This document shows positions 34,260 through 41,294 of a stretch of 41,294 nucleotides of DNA, in pieces; the stretch's first letter is position 1, and each line of letters begins with the position of its first letter. The DNA comes from Betaproteobacteria bacterium TMED41 (GTDB lineage Bacteria; Pseudomonadota; Gammaproteobacteria; Burkholderiales; Burkholderiaceae_A). The notes beneath the pieces are model-generated. The model was not told where the DNA came from. It was given only the letters and a program-made list of their open reading frames with translations, and did not search any database. The position numbers and the translations under genes were made by a program. Where the stretch lies: the NCBI GenBank assembly GCA_002167365.1, contig NHCU01000024.1, forward strand, positions 1 through 41,294. Direction: 5' to 3'.

Positions 34260-35037
34260 CAACATTTCTTTTTACATACAGAGCCCCACCATGAACATTT
34301 CCATAATCGTCAAAGGTCCAATTAGGAATTACCCATCTAAGTCTTCCAGATGGCAAGGTAGTTTTTCCTGGTAAGTGAGTATGTCCATGAATCAGCATAT
34401 AAGCATTGTTTTTTTTTAGTAAAGTTTCAACTGCTTTATGGTTAACGTCCATGATTTCCATGGATTTCAATTTTTTTCCTTCTTCACTACTTGCCCTCAA
34501 AGATCCTGCTATTTTTTGTCTCTCAATTAGTGGTTTAGACCCAAATTTTTTTTTCCAATCGCTGGTTTGTACCATTTTTCTGAATACTTGATGCTGAATG
34601 TCGTCAGTGCAAAGTTCATCTCCGTGAACTAGTAATATTTCATCTTTACTTTCATTAAATTGTAATTTGACCATTGGAGCCAATTGTTTAGCATGAATGT
34701 GGGAAAGCAGTTGATCACCCATTAAAAAATCTCTATTGCCGTGCATAATTCCTATCGATATGTCTAGCTTTTTAAGGGAAAGAAAACATTCCTTTAAACT
34801 TTTAATTACTTTATCAAATGAATATCTTTTTTCAGAGTAGATAAGATCATCTCCAACCCAATGATCAAATAAATCACCCAAGATCAGTAACCATTGGGGC
34901 TTCTCTTTTAGATCACCCCTAAGGCAATATTTCGTTACCCAGTCACAAAAAAAATTTGCAATTGGCAAATTTTCAGGGCTTAAGTGTAAATCTGAACAAA
35001 TTAAAACACTTTCAGCTTTAATTTTGGATATGGTCAT
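34240..35037 (-). CDS. lpxH: UDP-2,3-diacylglucosamine hydrolase
   Basis: LpxH cleaves UDP-2,3-diacylglucosamine to lipid X, step four of lipid A synthesis. It has 265 aa. Calcineurin-type metal ligands appear in order: D16-L-H18 (SDLHLS), GDLFDHWVGDD, GNRDF, VHGDE and HGHTH. The start overlaps the ppiB stop (ATGA). Together with lapA/B, lptE and murJ it shows a normal LPS-bearing envelope. Confidence 0.95.
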   Translation of the reverse strand: MTISKIKAESVLICSDLHLSPENLPIANFFCDWVTKYCLRGDLKEKPQWLLILGDLFDHWVGDDLIYSEKRYSFDKVIKSLKECFLSLKKLDISIGIMHGNRDFLMGDQLLSHIHAKQLAPMVKLQFNESKDEILLVHGDELCTDDIQHQVFRKMVQTSDWKKKFGSKPLIERQKIAGSLRASSEEGKKLKSMEIMDVNHKAVETLLKKNNAYMLIHGHTHLPGKTTLPSGRLRWVIPNWTFDDYGNVHGGALYVKRNVVSQILT

Positions 35038-35531
35038 TTTCTTATAATAGCCTTATTGATTAATACTGGTTCAATTGGAACATCATCATAAAAACCTTTG
35101 GTAGTTGTTGGAACCTCGGCTATTTTTTTTACCACGTCAATGCCCTCAATGACTTTGCCGAATACCGCATAACCCCAACCACTCATAGATTTTCCGCTAT
35201 GATCAAGAAAATCATTATCAACCAAGTTGATGAAAAATTGTGCTGAGGCCGAATGAGGATCACTAGTCCTGGCCATTGCTAGAGTGAAAGCTTTATTTTT
35301 TAGACCGTTATCTGCCTCATTCTTGATTGATTTATTAGTTTCCTTTTCTTTCATGTTTTTTTCAAAACCGCCACCTTGTATCATGAATCCATCAATAACT
35401 CTATGAAAAATCGTCTTATTGTAATGGTCTTCGCGAACATATTCTAAAAAATTCTCGACTGTTTTCGGAGCTTTCTTCTTATATAATTCAATCACGATTT
35501 TTCCTAAACTTGTCTCAAATTCAACATTCAT
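35034..35531 (-). CDS. ppiB: Cytoplasmic peptidyl-prolyl isomerase (cyclophilin)
   Basis: This cyclophilin-type isomerase has 165 aa and no signal peptide, so it is PpiB-like. FETSLGKIVIELY, FHRVIDGFMIQGGGF, ARTSDPHSASAQFFINL and GYAVFGKVIEGIDVV are standard. It overlaps lpxH by 4 bp and follows a TPR gene by 12 bp. The ppiB-lpxH pair next to cysS is common in Burkholderiales and other proteobacteria. Confidence 0.95.
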   Translation of the reverse strand: MNVEFETSLGKIVIELYKKKAPKTVENFLEYVREDHYNKTIFHRVIDGFMIQGGGFEKNMKEKETNKSIKNEADNGLKNKAFTLAMARTSDPHSASAQFFINLVDNDFLDHSGKSMSGWGYAVFGKVIEGIDVVKKIAEVPTTTKGFYDDVPIEPVLINKAIIRK

Positions 35532-35543
35532 TAAATTTATCTC

Positions 35544-36197
35544 CTATTTTTTTTTAAAATTTCTTATAACTCTGGATTTAGTAAGAAACGGCATTTGATT
35601 CAAATGGTCAAGCTTTTTATCAAGTCTTGAGGACGAAGGTAACTTGGACAGTCCTTTCTTATAAGTGATATTGGCTAGATATACATATAAATCTCCGAGA
35701 TTTTCGTACGCAAGCACATAGTTTGGATTATTTGTAATTGCTTTTTCTAAAGCCTCTCTTGCTTCGTTAGGTTGTCCTCTCATTAAATATAGAACAGAAA
35801 GGTTATTATATGGCTCAGAAAGCTCGGGAAATTCTTCTGTAAATCTTTCAAAACTCTCAATTGCCCGATTTGTTTCAATTTTTACCGAAGAAAGATCAGA
35901 ATTATCACTATTTTGGTTGATAATAGCAAATTCAGCAAGAAGTACAGCTTTAAGATACCTCCATTGGGCATCACGGGGTTTTATTTTCAGTTGTTCGTAA
36001 ATTTTATGTTTTGCCTCTTCCAGACGACCAAGCTCAATTAATTCTCGTGTGTTTTCAATTTCTTGGGAAGATTGAAACTTTTGCTGAAATGATTTAGATG
36101 TTTGTACTTGCGACAAACAAAAGTTATGGACACTAATCGTCAAGAATACAACAACAATTTTAATTAAACTTTTGCTCAGTGAAAGATCGTTAAACAT
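35544..36197 (-). CDS. Exported TPR-repeat protein, function unknown
   Basis: This 217-aa protein has an N-terminal hydrophobic segment (about residues 11-28) ending near CLSQ, read as a signal peptide, so it is probably periplasmic. Residues about 48-190 form TPR-like helical pairs, for example ELIELGRLEEAKHKIYEQLK, PYNNLSVLYLMRGQPNEARE and YVLAYENLGDLYVYLANITY. The C-terminus is basic. A TPR gene in this place, between ppiB and a divergent cysS, is usual in Burkholderiales. The partner is unknown. Confidence 0.85.
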   Translation of the reverse strand: MFNDLSLSKSLIKIVVVFLTISVHNFCLSQVQTSKSFQQKFQSSQEIENTRELIELGRLEEAKHKIYEQLKIKPRDAQWRYLKAVLLAEFAIINQNSDNSDLSSVKIETNRAIESFERFTEEFPELSEPYNNLSVLYLMRGQPNEAREALEKAITNNPNYVLAYENLGDLYVYLANITYKKGLSKLPSSSRLDKKLDHLNQMPFLTKSRVIRNFKKK

Positions 36198-36239
36198 AAT
36201 TTATTATTAACCTTTCTTAAAAAAAAACATGGTGCGATT

Positions 36240-37673
36240 TTGAAAATTTTTAACAGCATGGGAAGAAAAAAACAAGATTTCGTCCCTTTGGTCAACGGTA
36301 AAGTCAGTATATACGTGTGTGGGATGACTGTTTATGATTATTGTCATTTAGGTCATGCAAGGGTGATGGTTTTTTTTGATATTGTTCGTCGTTGGTTTGA
36401 GGCATGCGGCTTTAAAGTTAATTATGTAAGGAATATAACTGATATAGATGACAAAATTATAGCCCGCTCAATTTCGGAAAAAATTTCTATTCGTGAACTT
36501 ACTGATAAATTTATTTTTGAAATGAAAAAAGATGCTAAGTGTTTAGGAGTTCTAGACCCATCACACGAGCCTAGGGCCACTGAGTATGTGCCTCAAATGT
36601 TGGAGTTAATAAAAAGATTGGAATCTTTAGGCTATGCTTATGAGTCCAATGGCGATGTCAATTTTGCTGTGCGAAGATTGAAATCTTACGGAAAATTATC
36701 TGGTAAATCGATAGATGAATTGAGATCAGGTGAAAGAGTTTTAGTCGGTGAAGACAAAAAAGATCCCCTCGATTTTGTTCTTTGGAAAAAAACTAAACCT
36801 CATGAACCCGAAGAAGCTTCCTGGAAATCTCCATACGGAGATGGAAGACCTGGTTGGCATATAGAATGTTCAACAATGAGTAGTGAAATTCTTGGACCGC
36901 GCTTTGATATTCATGGCGGAGGAATTGATTTGCAATTTCCTCACCATGAAAATGAAATTGCACAGTCAGAGGGCGCATTTGGTTGCTACAATAACAATAA
37001 TTTGGTTAGCACATGGATGCACGTTGGTTTTGTAACTGTTGAAAAAGAAAAAATGTCTAAGTCACTTGGAAATTTTTCAACCATTAGGGAAATTCTTGTA
37101 GACAATGATCCCGAGTCTGTTCGGTACTTTTTGTTAAAAGGTCATTACAGAAGTCCCATTAACTATTCACTTGAACAAATTAAAAGTGCTAAAAATTCTC
37201 TCAGAAGTCTTTATCATGTTTTGGAAATTGGAGATGAAACAGGTGAATTATCAAAAACCGAACAATTGAGATACATTGATAGAGCAATGAAGTCTGATGA
37301 TCCCTTCGCTAAGGATTTTAGAGACGCTCTTCAGGATGATTTTAATACCCCAAAAGCACTAACTATTTTGTTTGGTTTCGCTGCTCAATTAAAAATTCAA
37401 ATAAAATCCCAGCAAAAATTCCAAATTACGGTTTTTAGAGGTTTAGGGCTTATTTTGGGTTTTTTTGCAAGATCTCCTGAGCAAGAAAGACACTTGATAG
37501 TTGGCCCAAATTCACAAATCTCCGAAGAGGAAATAAAAAAACTATTAGTAGAGAGAAACTTAGCAAAAAACAAAAAAGATTTTCAAAAGGCCGATGAAAT
37601 AAGAAATATCTTAAACTCTCGAGGTATTATGTTAGAGGATGGTGTAAGTAAAACAAAATGGAGGAGAACCTAA
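36240..37673 (+). CDS. cysS: Cysteinyl-tRNA synthetase
   Basis: This class I synthetase charges tRNA-Cys. It has 477 aa. The start is TTG at 36240, giving MKIFNSMGRKKQDF, which matches the family N-terminus; an ATG five residues later would cut the first strand. The zinc ligand is C27 in YVCGMTVYD, the HIGH motif is HLGH (36-39), WHIECSTMS and FPHHENE complete the zinc site, and KMSKS is in KEKMSKSLGNF. It is divergent from the TPR gene (42 bp between starts). Confidence 0.96.
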   Translation: MKIFNSMGRKKQDFVPLVNGKVSIYVCGMTVYDYCHLGHARVMVFFDIVRRWFEACGFKVNYVRNITDIDDKIIARSISEKISIRELTDKFIFEMKKDAKCLGVLDPSHEPRATEYVPQMLELIKRLESLGYAYESNGDVNFAVRRLKSYGKLSGKSIDELRSGERVLVGEDKKDPLDFVLWKKTKPHEPEEASWKSPYGDGRPGWHIECSTMSSEILGPRFDIHGGGIDLQFPHHENEIAQSEGAFGCYNNNNLVSTWMHVGFVTVEKEKMSKSLGNFSTIREILVDNDPESVRYFLLKGHYRSPINYSLEQIKSAKNSLRSLYHVLEIGDETGELSKTEQLRYIDRAMKSDDPFAKDFRDALQDDFNTPKALTILFGFAAQLKIQIKSQQKFQITVFRGLGLILGFFARSPEQERHLIVGPNSQISEEEIKKLLVERNLAKNKKDFQKADEIRNILNSRGIMLEDGVSKTKWRRT

Positions 37674-37704
37674 CTTTTTTTAAGCTTTCTTAGGTAACAA
37701 AATT

Positions 37705-38667
37705 ATGAAGTTAACTTTCTTAGATTTTGAACAACCATTGGCAGAATTGAATGAGCGAATAGAAGAGTTGCGCCTTGTGCAAAATGATTCAGCTTTAGAT
37801 ATAAGTGAAGAAGTAAATCGACTAACCAAAAAAAGTGATGAATTATTAAAAAGTATTTTTAAAAAACTTGATCCATGGAAAATTTCACAGCTAGCAAGGC
37901 ATCCTCAACGACCCTACACACTAGATATCATTTCTTCCATCACCACTAATTTTATCGAATTACATGGGGATAGAGCATTCGCAGATGATCCGGCTATTGT
38001 TGGAGGGCTAGCTCGCTTCAATGGAGAAGCGGTTGTTGTTCTTGGGCATCAAAAAGGTCGGGATTTAAAGGAACGAACCTTTCGAAATTTTGGAATGCCG
38101 AGGCCTGAGGGTTATAGAAAGGCAGCAAGGTTGATGAAATTAGCTGAAAAGTTTTCTTTACCTTTACTAACTTTTGTTGATACTCCTGGAGCTTATCCTG
38201 GAATAGGTGCTGAGGAGAGAGGTCAATCTGAGGCAATTGGAAAAAATCTTTTTTTAATGTCCAGTTTAAAAACTCCAATAATTTCCACAATTATTGGTGA
38301 AGGTGGGTCAGGTGGTGCTTTAGCAATTTCAGTTTCCGACAGGCTTATGATGTTCAAATATGCAATATATTCCGTGATTTCTCCAGAGGGTTGTGCATCT
38401 ATTTTATGGAAAGATGCTGATAAGGCGAGGGATGCCGCCGAGATCTTAGGTATAACCGCAAGTCGTTTGCACGATTTAAACTTAATTGATTTAATTATCG
38501 ATGAGCCTTTAGGGGGCGCACATCGCGACTATTCATTAGCGTGCAAGAATTTGAAAGTGGCCATTGCCGATAGCTTGGAAACACTCAAACAATTAAGCAC
38601 AGACGAACTTATAAACCTAAGACAGGAAAAAATTCGTGGTTTTGGAAAATTTAAAGAGGCCTCCTAG
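37705..38667 (+). CDS. accA: Acetyl-CoA carboxylase carboxyltransferase subunit alpha
   Basis: AccA, with AccD, transfers the carboxyl group from biotin to acetyl-CoA, the first step of fatty-acid synthesis. It has 320 aa. LTFLDFEQPLAELNERIEEL opens the protein. RHPQRPYTLD, LTFVDTPGAYPGIGAEERG, GEGGSGGALAI and YSVISPEGCASILWKD are diagnostic. It is 31 bp after cysS. Burkholderiales often have a DNA glycosylase gene between the two; it is missing here. Its end overlaps tilS by 32 bp. Confidence 0.98.
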   Translation: MKLTFLDFEQPLAELNERIEELRLVQNDSALDISEEVNRLTKKSDELLKSIFKKLDPWKISQLARHPQRPYTLDIISSITTNFIELHGDRAFADDPAIVGGLARFNGEAVVVLGHQKGRDLKERTFRNFGMPRPEGYRKAARLMKLAEKFSLPLLTFVDTPGAYPGIGAEERGQSEAIGKNLFLMSSLKTPIISTIIGEGGSGGALAISVSDRLMMFKYAIYSVISPEGCASILWKDADKARDAAEILGITASRLHDLNLIDLIIDEPLGGAHRDYSLACKNLKVAIADSLETLKQLSTDELINLRQEKIRGFGKFKEAS

Positions 38668-39649
38668 TCCAGGTTCTAGAATTTTCGTAGGATTGTCGGG
38701 AGGCAGAGATTCCCTGGCTTTACTTCACTTAATAAATAAAAAAATCTTAAACTCAGACAAAGATTCACCTTGGCGAGGATCCGAAGTAAAGGCTATTCAT
38801 ATTAATCACAAACTACAGACCCTTTCAGACCACTTTGAAACTTTTTCAAAGGAGGTATGCAAAAATTTGGGCATTCACATAGAAATAAAGAGTTTAAATA
38901 TTCATAGTGGAACTATCCGAAAATATGGTTTAGAGGCTGCCGCAAGACAAGGGAGGTTTGCTGCATTTCAAAATATATTAACAAATGATAACGATGTGCT
39001 AGCACTGGGTCATCACCTGGATGATCAAATTGAAACAGTTTTTTTGCAGTGGATGAGAGGGGCAGGTATGGAGGGATTAACAGGAATGTTAATTTTGGAT
39101 AAAAAACTCCTAAACGGAAGATTATTAAATGTTTGGCGACCAATGTTAGAAACAACTAGAGTAGAAATTTCAAAATATCTCAAATCTAATAATTTGAAGT
39201 GGGTGGAGGATCCCACAAATGATGACCTTGAACATGATCGAAACTTGCTTAGACACAGAGTAATGCCTATGCTCAAGTTGATACGAAGTGGCGCTCCATC
39301 AGCAATGGGGAGAAGCGTTAAACATTTGCAATCCGCACGACTGTTACTAGAAAAAATGACTAATTCGGCTCTTGAAGTTTGTGAAATTAAGAAACATTCA
39401 AAGTGCAGTCGTATTAAAAGTTTATCTAAATATAGTCTACTTCAATTAGATGACCAGTTGATTTCTAGAGTGTTAAGAGCCTGGTTGATTAAAATGGGTT
39501 TAAGTGTTCCTCCGACAAAACGATTGCAAGAATTCGTTCGTCAGCTTAGAAAGTCATCAAAAAAAACAGGCAGTCTTATTGAGGTAAATGGCGAAAACGG
39601 ATACTTAATAGTTAGCGATATTAATGAATTAACTTTGAAAATTAAATAG
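38636..39649 (+). CDS. tilS: tRNA(Ile)-lysidine synthetase
   Basis: TilS converts C34 of the AUA-decoding tRNA-Ile to lysidine. It has 337 aa from GTG at 38636; TTG at 38642 is an alternative, and either overlaps accA. The PP-loop is SGGRDS (21-26). GHHLDDQIETVFLQWMRGAGMEGLTGM (at about residues 125-151) and EDPTNDDLEHDRNLLRHRVMP (at about 192-212) are the TilS-specific motifs. A shortened C-terminal domain follows. The accA-tilS-lysC order is typical of Burkholderiales. Confidence 0.93.
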   Translation: MVLENLKRPPSPGSRIFVGLSGGRDSLALLHLINKKILNSDKDSPWRGSEVKAIHINHKLQTLSDHFETFSKEVCKNLGIHIEIKSLNIHSGTIRKYGLEAAARQGRFAAFQNILTNDNDVLALGHHLDDQIETVFLQWMRGAGMEGLTGMLILDKKLLNGRLLNVWRPMLETTRVEISKYLKSNNLKWVEDPTNDDLEHDRNLLRHRVMPMLKLIRSGAPSAMGRSVKHLQSARLLLEKMTNSALEVCEIKKHSKCSRIKSLSKYSLLQLDDQLISRVLRAWLIKMGLSVPPTKRLQEFVRQLRKSSKKTGSLIEVNGENGYLIVSDINELTLKIK

Positions 39650-39650
39650 T

Positions 39651-40907
39651 ATGAAACTAATAATTCAAAAATATGGGGGTACATCCGTTGGATCTTCTTC
39701 AAGAATTTTAAAAGTTGCTCATAGAGTGAAGAAGTGGTACCAGTGCAATTATGACCTGGTTATAGTCACATCGGCAATGTCTGGTGAGACCAATAAACTT
39801 CTAAGTTTGTTGAATGAGGTTTCAACTAATAACAAAAAATGGCCGCGAGAGTTAGATCAAGTACTTTCCTCAGGAGAACAGATTGCTGCAGGCTTGCTTG
39901 CTACCTGTTTAAATGAGATTGGTGTTCCTTCAGTAAGCTATGCCGGCTGGCAAGTACCAATAAAAACTAATTCAGCTCATGGTAAAGCTCGAATAGATTC
40001 AATTGATACAAAAAAAATTATTTCTGAACTAAATAAAAAAAAGGTCGTCATTGTGACAGGTTTTCAAGGAGTTGATCAGTTAGGATCAATCACCACTCTT
40101 GGCCGAGGTGGTTCAGACACTTCTGCAGTCGCATTAGCGGCTGCATTGAAAGCTCGGGAATGCTTGATTTACACTGATGTTGATGGCGTTTACACCACGG
40201 ATCCAAGAATTGTCCAAGAGGCAAGAAGATTAAGTAAAATAACTTTTGAAGAAATGCTTGAGATGTCAAGTCTGGGCTCTAAAATATTGCAAATAAGGGC
40301 TGTTGAATTTGCAGGTAAATACAAAGTAAAAACCAGAGTTCTTTCTAGTTTAACGGAATTCAATATTCCTATTAAAGAAGAATCAACTTCAGGTACTTTG
40401 ATTACTCACGAGGAAGATAAAAAAATGGAAAATGCAGTTATTTCTGGTATTGCTTTTAACAGAGACGAAGCGAAAATTACCATAACTGGGGTACCTGACA
40501 CACCTGGTGTAGCATTCAAAATTTTAGGGCCCATTGCTAAAGCAAATATTGATGTTGACATGATTATTCAAAACTCTAGCAATGATGGAACCACAGACTT
40601 TTCTTTTACAGTAAATAGAACTGAACTCAACGAAGCAATTGCAGTGCTAAATAATAGCGTAAGACCCGAAATCAATGCTTCAGAGATCTCTAGTGACAAT
40701 CAGATTTGCAAGGTTTCTGTTGTAGGTATCGGCATGCGATCTCACGTTGGAGTTGCAAGTCAAATGTTTGAGGTTCTTTCAAATGAAGGAATAAATATCA
40801 AAATGATATCCACAAGCGAGATTAAAATTTCCGTTGTAATAAATGACAAATATATGGAGTTGGCCGTAAGGGCTTTACATAAAGCTTTTGAATTAGACCA
40901 AAAATAA
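39651..40907 (+). CDS. lysC: Aspartate kinase
   Basis: This enzyme phosphorylates aspartate to start lysine, threonine and methionine synthesis. It has 418 aa. The kinase motif is KYGGTSVG (7-14), followed by SSGEQ, GFQGVDQLGSITTLGRGGSDTSA (starting about residue 136) and YTDVDGVYTTDPRIV. Two ACT domains (from about 265) end the protein; EVLSNEGINIKMISTSEIKIS is in the second. It is the alpha/beta type in which an internal start can give a separate ACT subunit; I did not identify one. It starts 1 bp after the tilS stop. Confidence 0.96.
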   Translation: MKLIIQKYGGTSVGSSSRILKVAHRVKKWYQCNYDLVIVTSAMSGETNKLLSLLNEVSTNNKKWPRELDQVLSSGEQIAAGLLATCLNEIGVPSVSYAGWQVPIKTNSAHGKARIDSIDTKKIISELNKKKVVIVTGFQGVDQLGSITTLGRGGSDTSAVALAAALKARECLIYTDVDGVYTTDPRIVQEARRLSKITFEEMLEMSSLGSKILQIRAVEFAGKYKVKTRVLSSLTEFNIPIKEESTSGTLITHEEDKKMENAVISGIAFNRDEAKITITGVPDTPGVAFKILGPIAKANIDVDMIIQNSSNDGTTDFSFTVNRTELNEAIAVLNNSVRPEINASEISSDNQICKVSVVGIGMRSHVGVASQMFEVLSNEGINIKMISTSEIKISVVINDKYMELAVRALHKAFELDQK

Positions 40908-40943
40908 CATTTATTTATTTAAATCAAAACTCAATTAAGCACT

Positions 40944-40949
40944 TATAAT
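40944..40949 (+). promoter_or_regulatory. -10 element of the tRNA-Ser promoter
   Basis: A perfect TATAAT lies 10 nt before the first base of the tRNA, in the only gap between lysC and the tRNA gene. No good -35 hexamer is seen at normal spacing. The position suits transcription start a few bases ahead of the mature 5' end. Confidence 0.5.
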
Positions 40950-40959
40950 ATTTAATTGT

Positions 40960-41050
40960 GGAGACGTGACTGAGAGGCCGAAAGTGCTCCCCTGCTAAGG
41001 GAGTGTGTGTCAAAAGCGCACCGTGGGTTCGAATCCCACCGTCTCCGCCA
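40960..41050 (+). tRNA. tRNA-Ser (anticodon GCU)
   Basis: This is a 91-nt class II tRNA with a long variable arm. The acceptor GGAGACG pairs with CGTCTCC, followed by discriminator G and encoded CCA. The anticodon stem CTCCC (40987-40991) pairs with GGGAG (40999-41003) around CTGCTAA, placing anticodon GCU at 40994-40996, which reads AGC and AGU. The T-arm is GTGGGTTCGAATCCCAC. tRNA-Ser genes are frequent integration sites. Confidence 0.98.
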
Positions 41051-41102
41051 ACAAAAATAGTTGGAATTTTATGTTAGTTCTAATTAGAAAAACAGACTCC
41101 CC

Positions 41103-41134
41103 CACATCAATTTTTACACTAAAAGTTGATTGTG
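41103..41134. repeat. AT-rich hairpin after tRNA-Ser
   Basis: The arm at 41106-41115 pairs with 41121-41130 over 10 bp (one T-G wobble) around the loop ACACT. CAC and GTG extend the stem by 3 bp past a single bulged T at 41131. No T-tract follows on either strand, so a simple intrinsic terminator is unlikely. It begins 52 nt after the tRNA. Confidence 0.5.
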
Positions 41135-41188
41135 TGAAGAATAAAATAAAGACGCTCGTGAAATAGAAAAAATTTTTGTAATTTAAAA

Positions 41189-41294
41189 ATGGTTACCATT
41201 ACCTTGTGCTTAAGCATAGAAGTAAAGAAATTTTGTAAAGTATTTCCTAATAATACTGGGGAATTGCAGGATACCAAAAACTTTACAATAGTTT
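41189..41294 (+). CDS. Possible start of an unknown gene, cut by the window edge
   Basis: From ATG at 41189, 35 codons stay open to the end of the window (start MVTITLCLSIEVKKFCKVF). No Shine-Dalgarno sequence is visible and I do not recognise the sequence. A frame of this length arises easily by chance, so this is only a candidate for the first gene of an accessory region beyond the tRNA. Confidence 0.15.
   Translation, partial: MVTITLCLSIEVKKFCKVFPNNTGELQDTKNFTIV

Larger units (their letters stand above)
41051..41294. other. Non-core region downstream of tRNA-Ser
   Basis: No recognisable gene. The stretch holds a 12-bp palindrome TTCTAATTAGAA (41078-41089), a C-run (41099-41103), a long AT-rich hairpin (41103-41134), and a 9-bp inverted repeat (TTGTAAAGT at 41233-41241, ACTTTACAA at 41280-41288). 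One frame is open from an ATG at 41189 to the window edge. Confidence 0.6.

Noticed and set aside
39500..39660. Lysine riboswitch before lysC
   Set aside because: lysC begins one base after tilS, leaving no untranslated leader for a riboswitch.
41210..41294. Minus-strand frame open from the right edge to TAA at 41210
   Set aside because: Fewer than 30 codons visible, no recognisable sequence, and the opposite strand is also open; it cannot be judged.
1..41294. CRISPR arrays, IS elements, prophage genes, toxin-antitoxin or defence systems
   Set aside because: No regularly spaced repeats, transposase, integrase, phage or defence protein motifs were found; every sizeable plausible frame maps to a known housekeeping family except the TPR gene at 35544-36197.

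Overview
The window reads as a stretch of core chromosome from a low-GC, tightly packed betaproteobacterium, most likely related to Burkholderiales. The evidence is: (i) the tmRNA proteolysis tag decodes as ANDERFALAA, a betaproteobacterial-type tag; (ii) gph-ubiG-ompA sits divergent from gyrA-serC-pheA-hisC-tyrA-aroA/cmk-rpsA-ihfB-lapA-lapB; (iii) AroA and Cmk are fused in one reading frame; (iv) cysS-accA-tilS-lysC-tRNA-Ser and leuS-lptE-holA-proA follow orders I associate with Burkholderiales. The sequence is AT-rich with many 1-40 bp gaps and overlapping genes, as in small-genome aquatic lineages. Species cannot be assigned from sequence alone.

Layout. 1-271 is non-coding DNA downstream of ssrA, holding inverted repeats and G-runs. 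272-639 (-) is ssrA. 680-2875 (-) is gph, ubiG and an OmpA-like anchor. 3012-16092 (+) is one long co-directional block: gyrA, then serine and aromatic amino-acid synthesis (serC, pheA, hisC, tyrA, aroA-cmk), then rpsA, ihfB, lapA, a shortened lapB, and ubiA. 16051-18497 (-) is proC and murJ; 18541-18804 (+) is rpsT. 18843-26777 (-) is a packed run transcribed as leuS, lptE, holA, proA, hemJ, rlmL-like, yggS. 26888-29203 (+) is uvrD, convergent with mutS and suhB (29217-32692, -). 32726-34259 (+) is trmJ and cysE; 34240-36197 (-) is lpxH, ppiB and a TPR protein. 36240-40907 (+) is cysS, accA, tilS and lysC, followed by tRNA-Ser(GCU) at 40960-41050 and about 240 bp of non-core sequence.

Function. 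Nearly everything is housekeeping: amino-acid synthesis (Ser, Phe/Tyr, His, Pro, Cys, Asp family), translation and RNA modification, DNA topology, replication and repair, cell envelope (MurJ, LptE, LpxH, LapA/B, AccA, OmpA), and ubiquinone/haem synthesis (UbiG, UbiA, HemJ). I see no phage genes, IS elements, CRISPR arrays, defence systems or secondary-metabolite clusters.

The points most worth a second look are: a LapB that keeps its membrane anchor and metal-binding tail but lacks about 135 residues of its TPR solenoid; an rlmL-like gene whose best N-terminus lies upstream of the first standard start codon, behind a strong Shine-Dalgarno sequence and an AUU; gene ends that overlap convergently; a hairpin in the rpsA leader; and structured non-coding DNA at both window ends, next to two classic integration sites (ssrA and tRNA-Ser). 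I found no convincing undescribed system.
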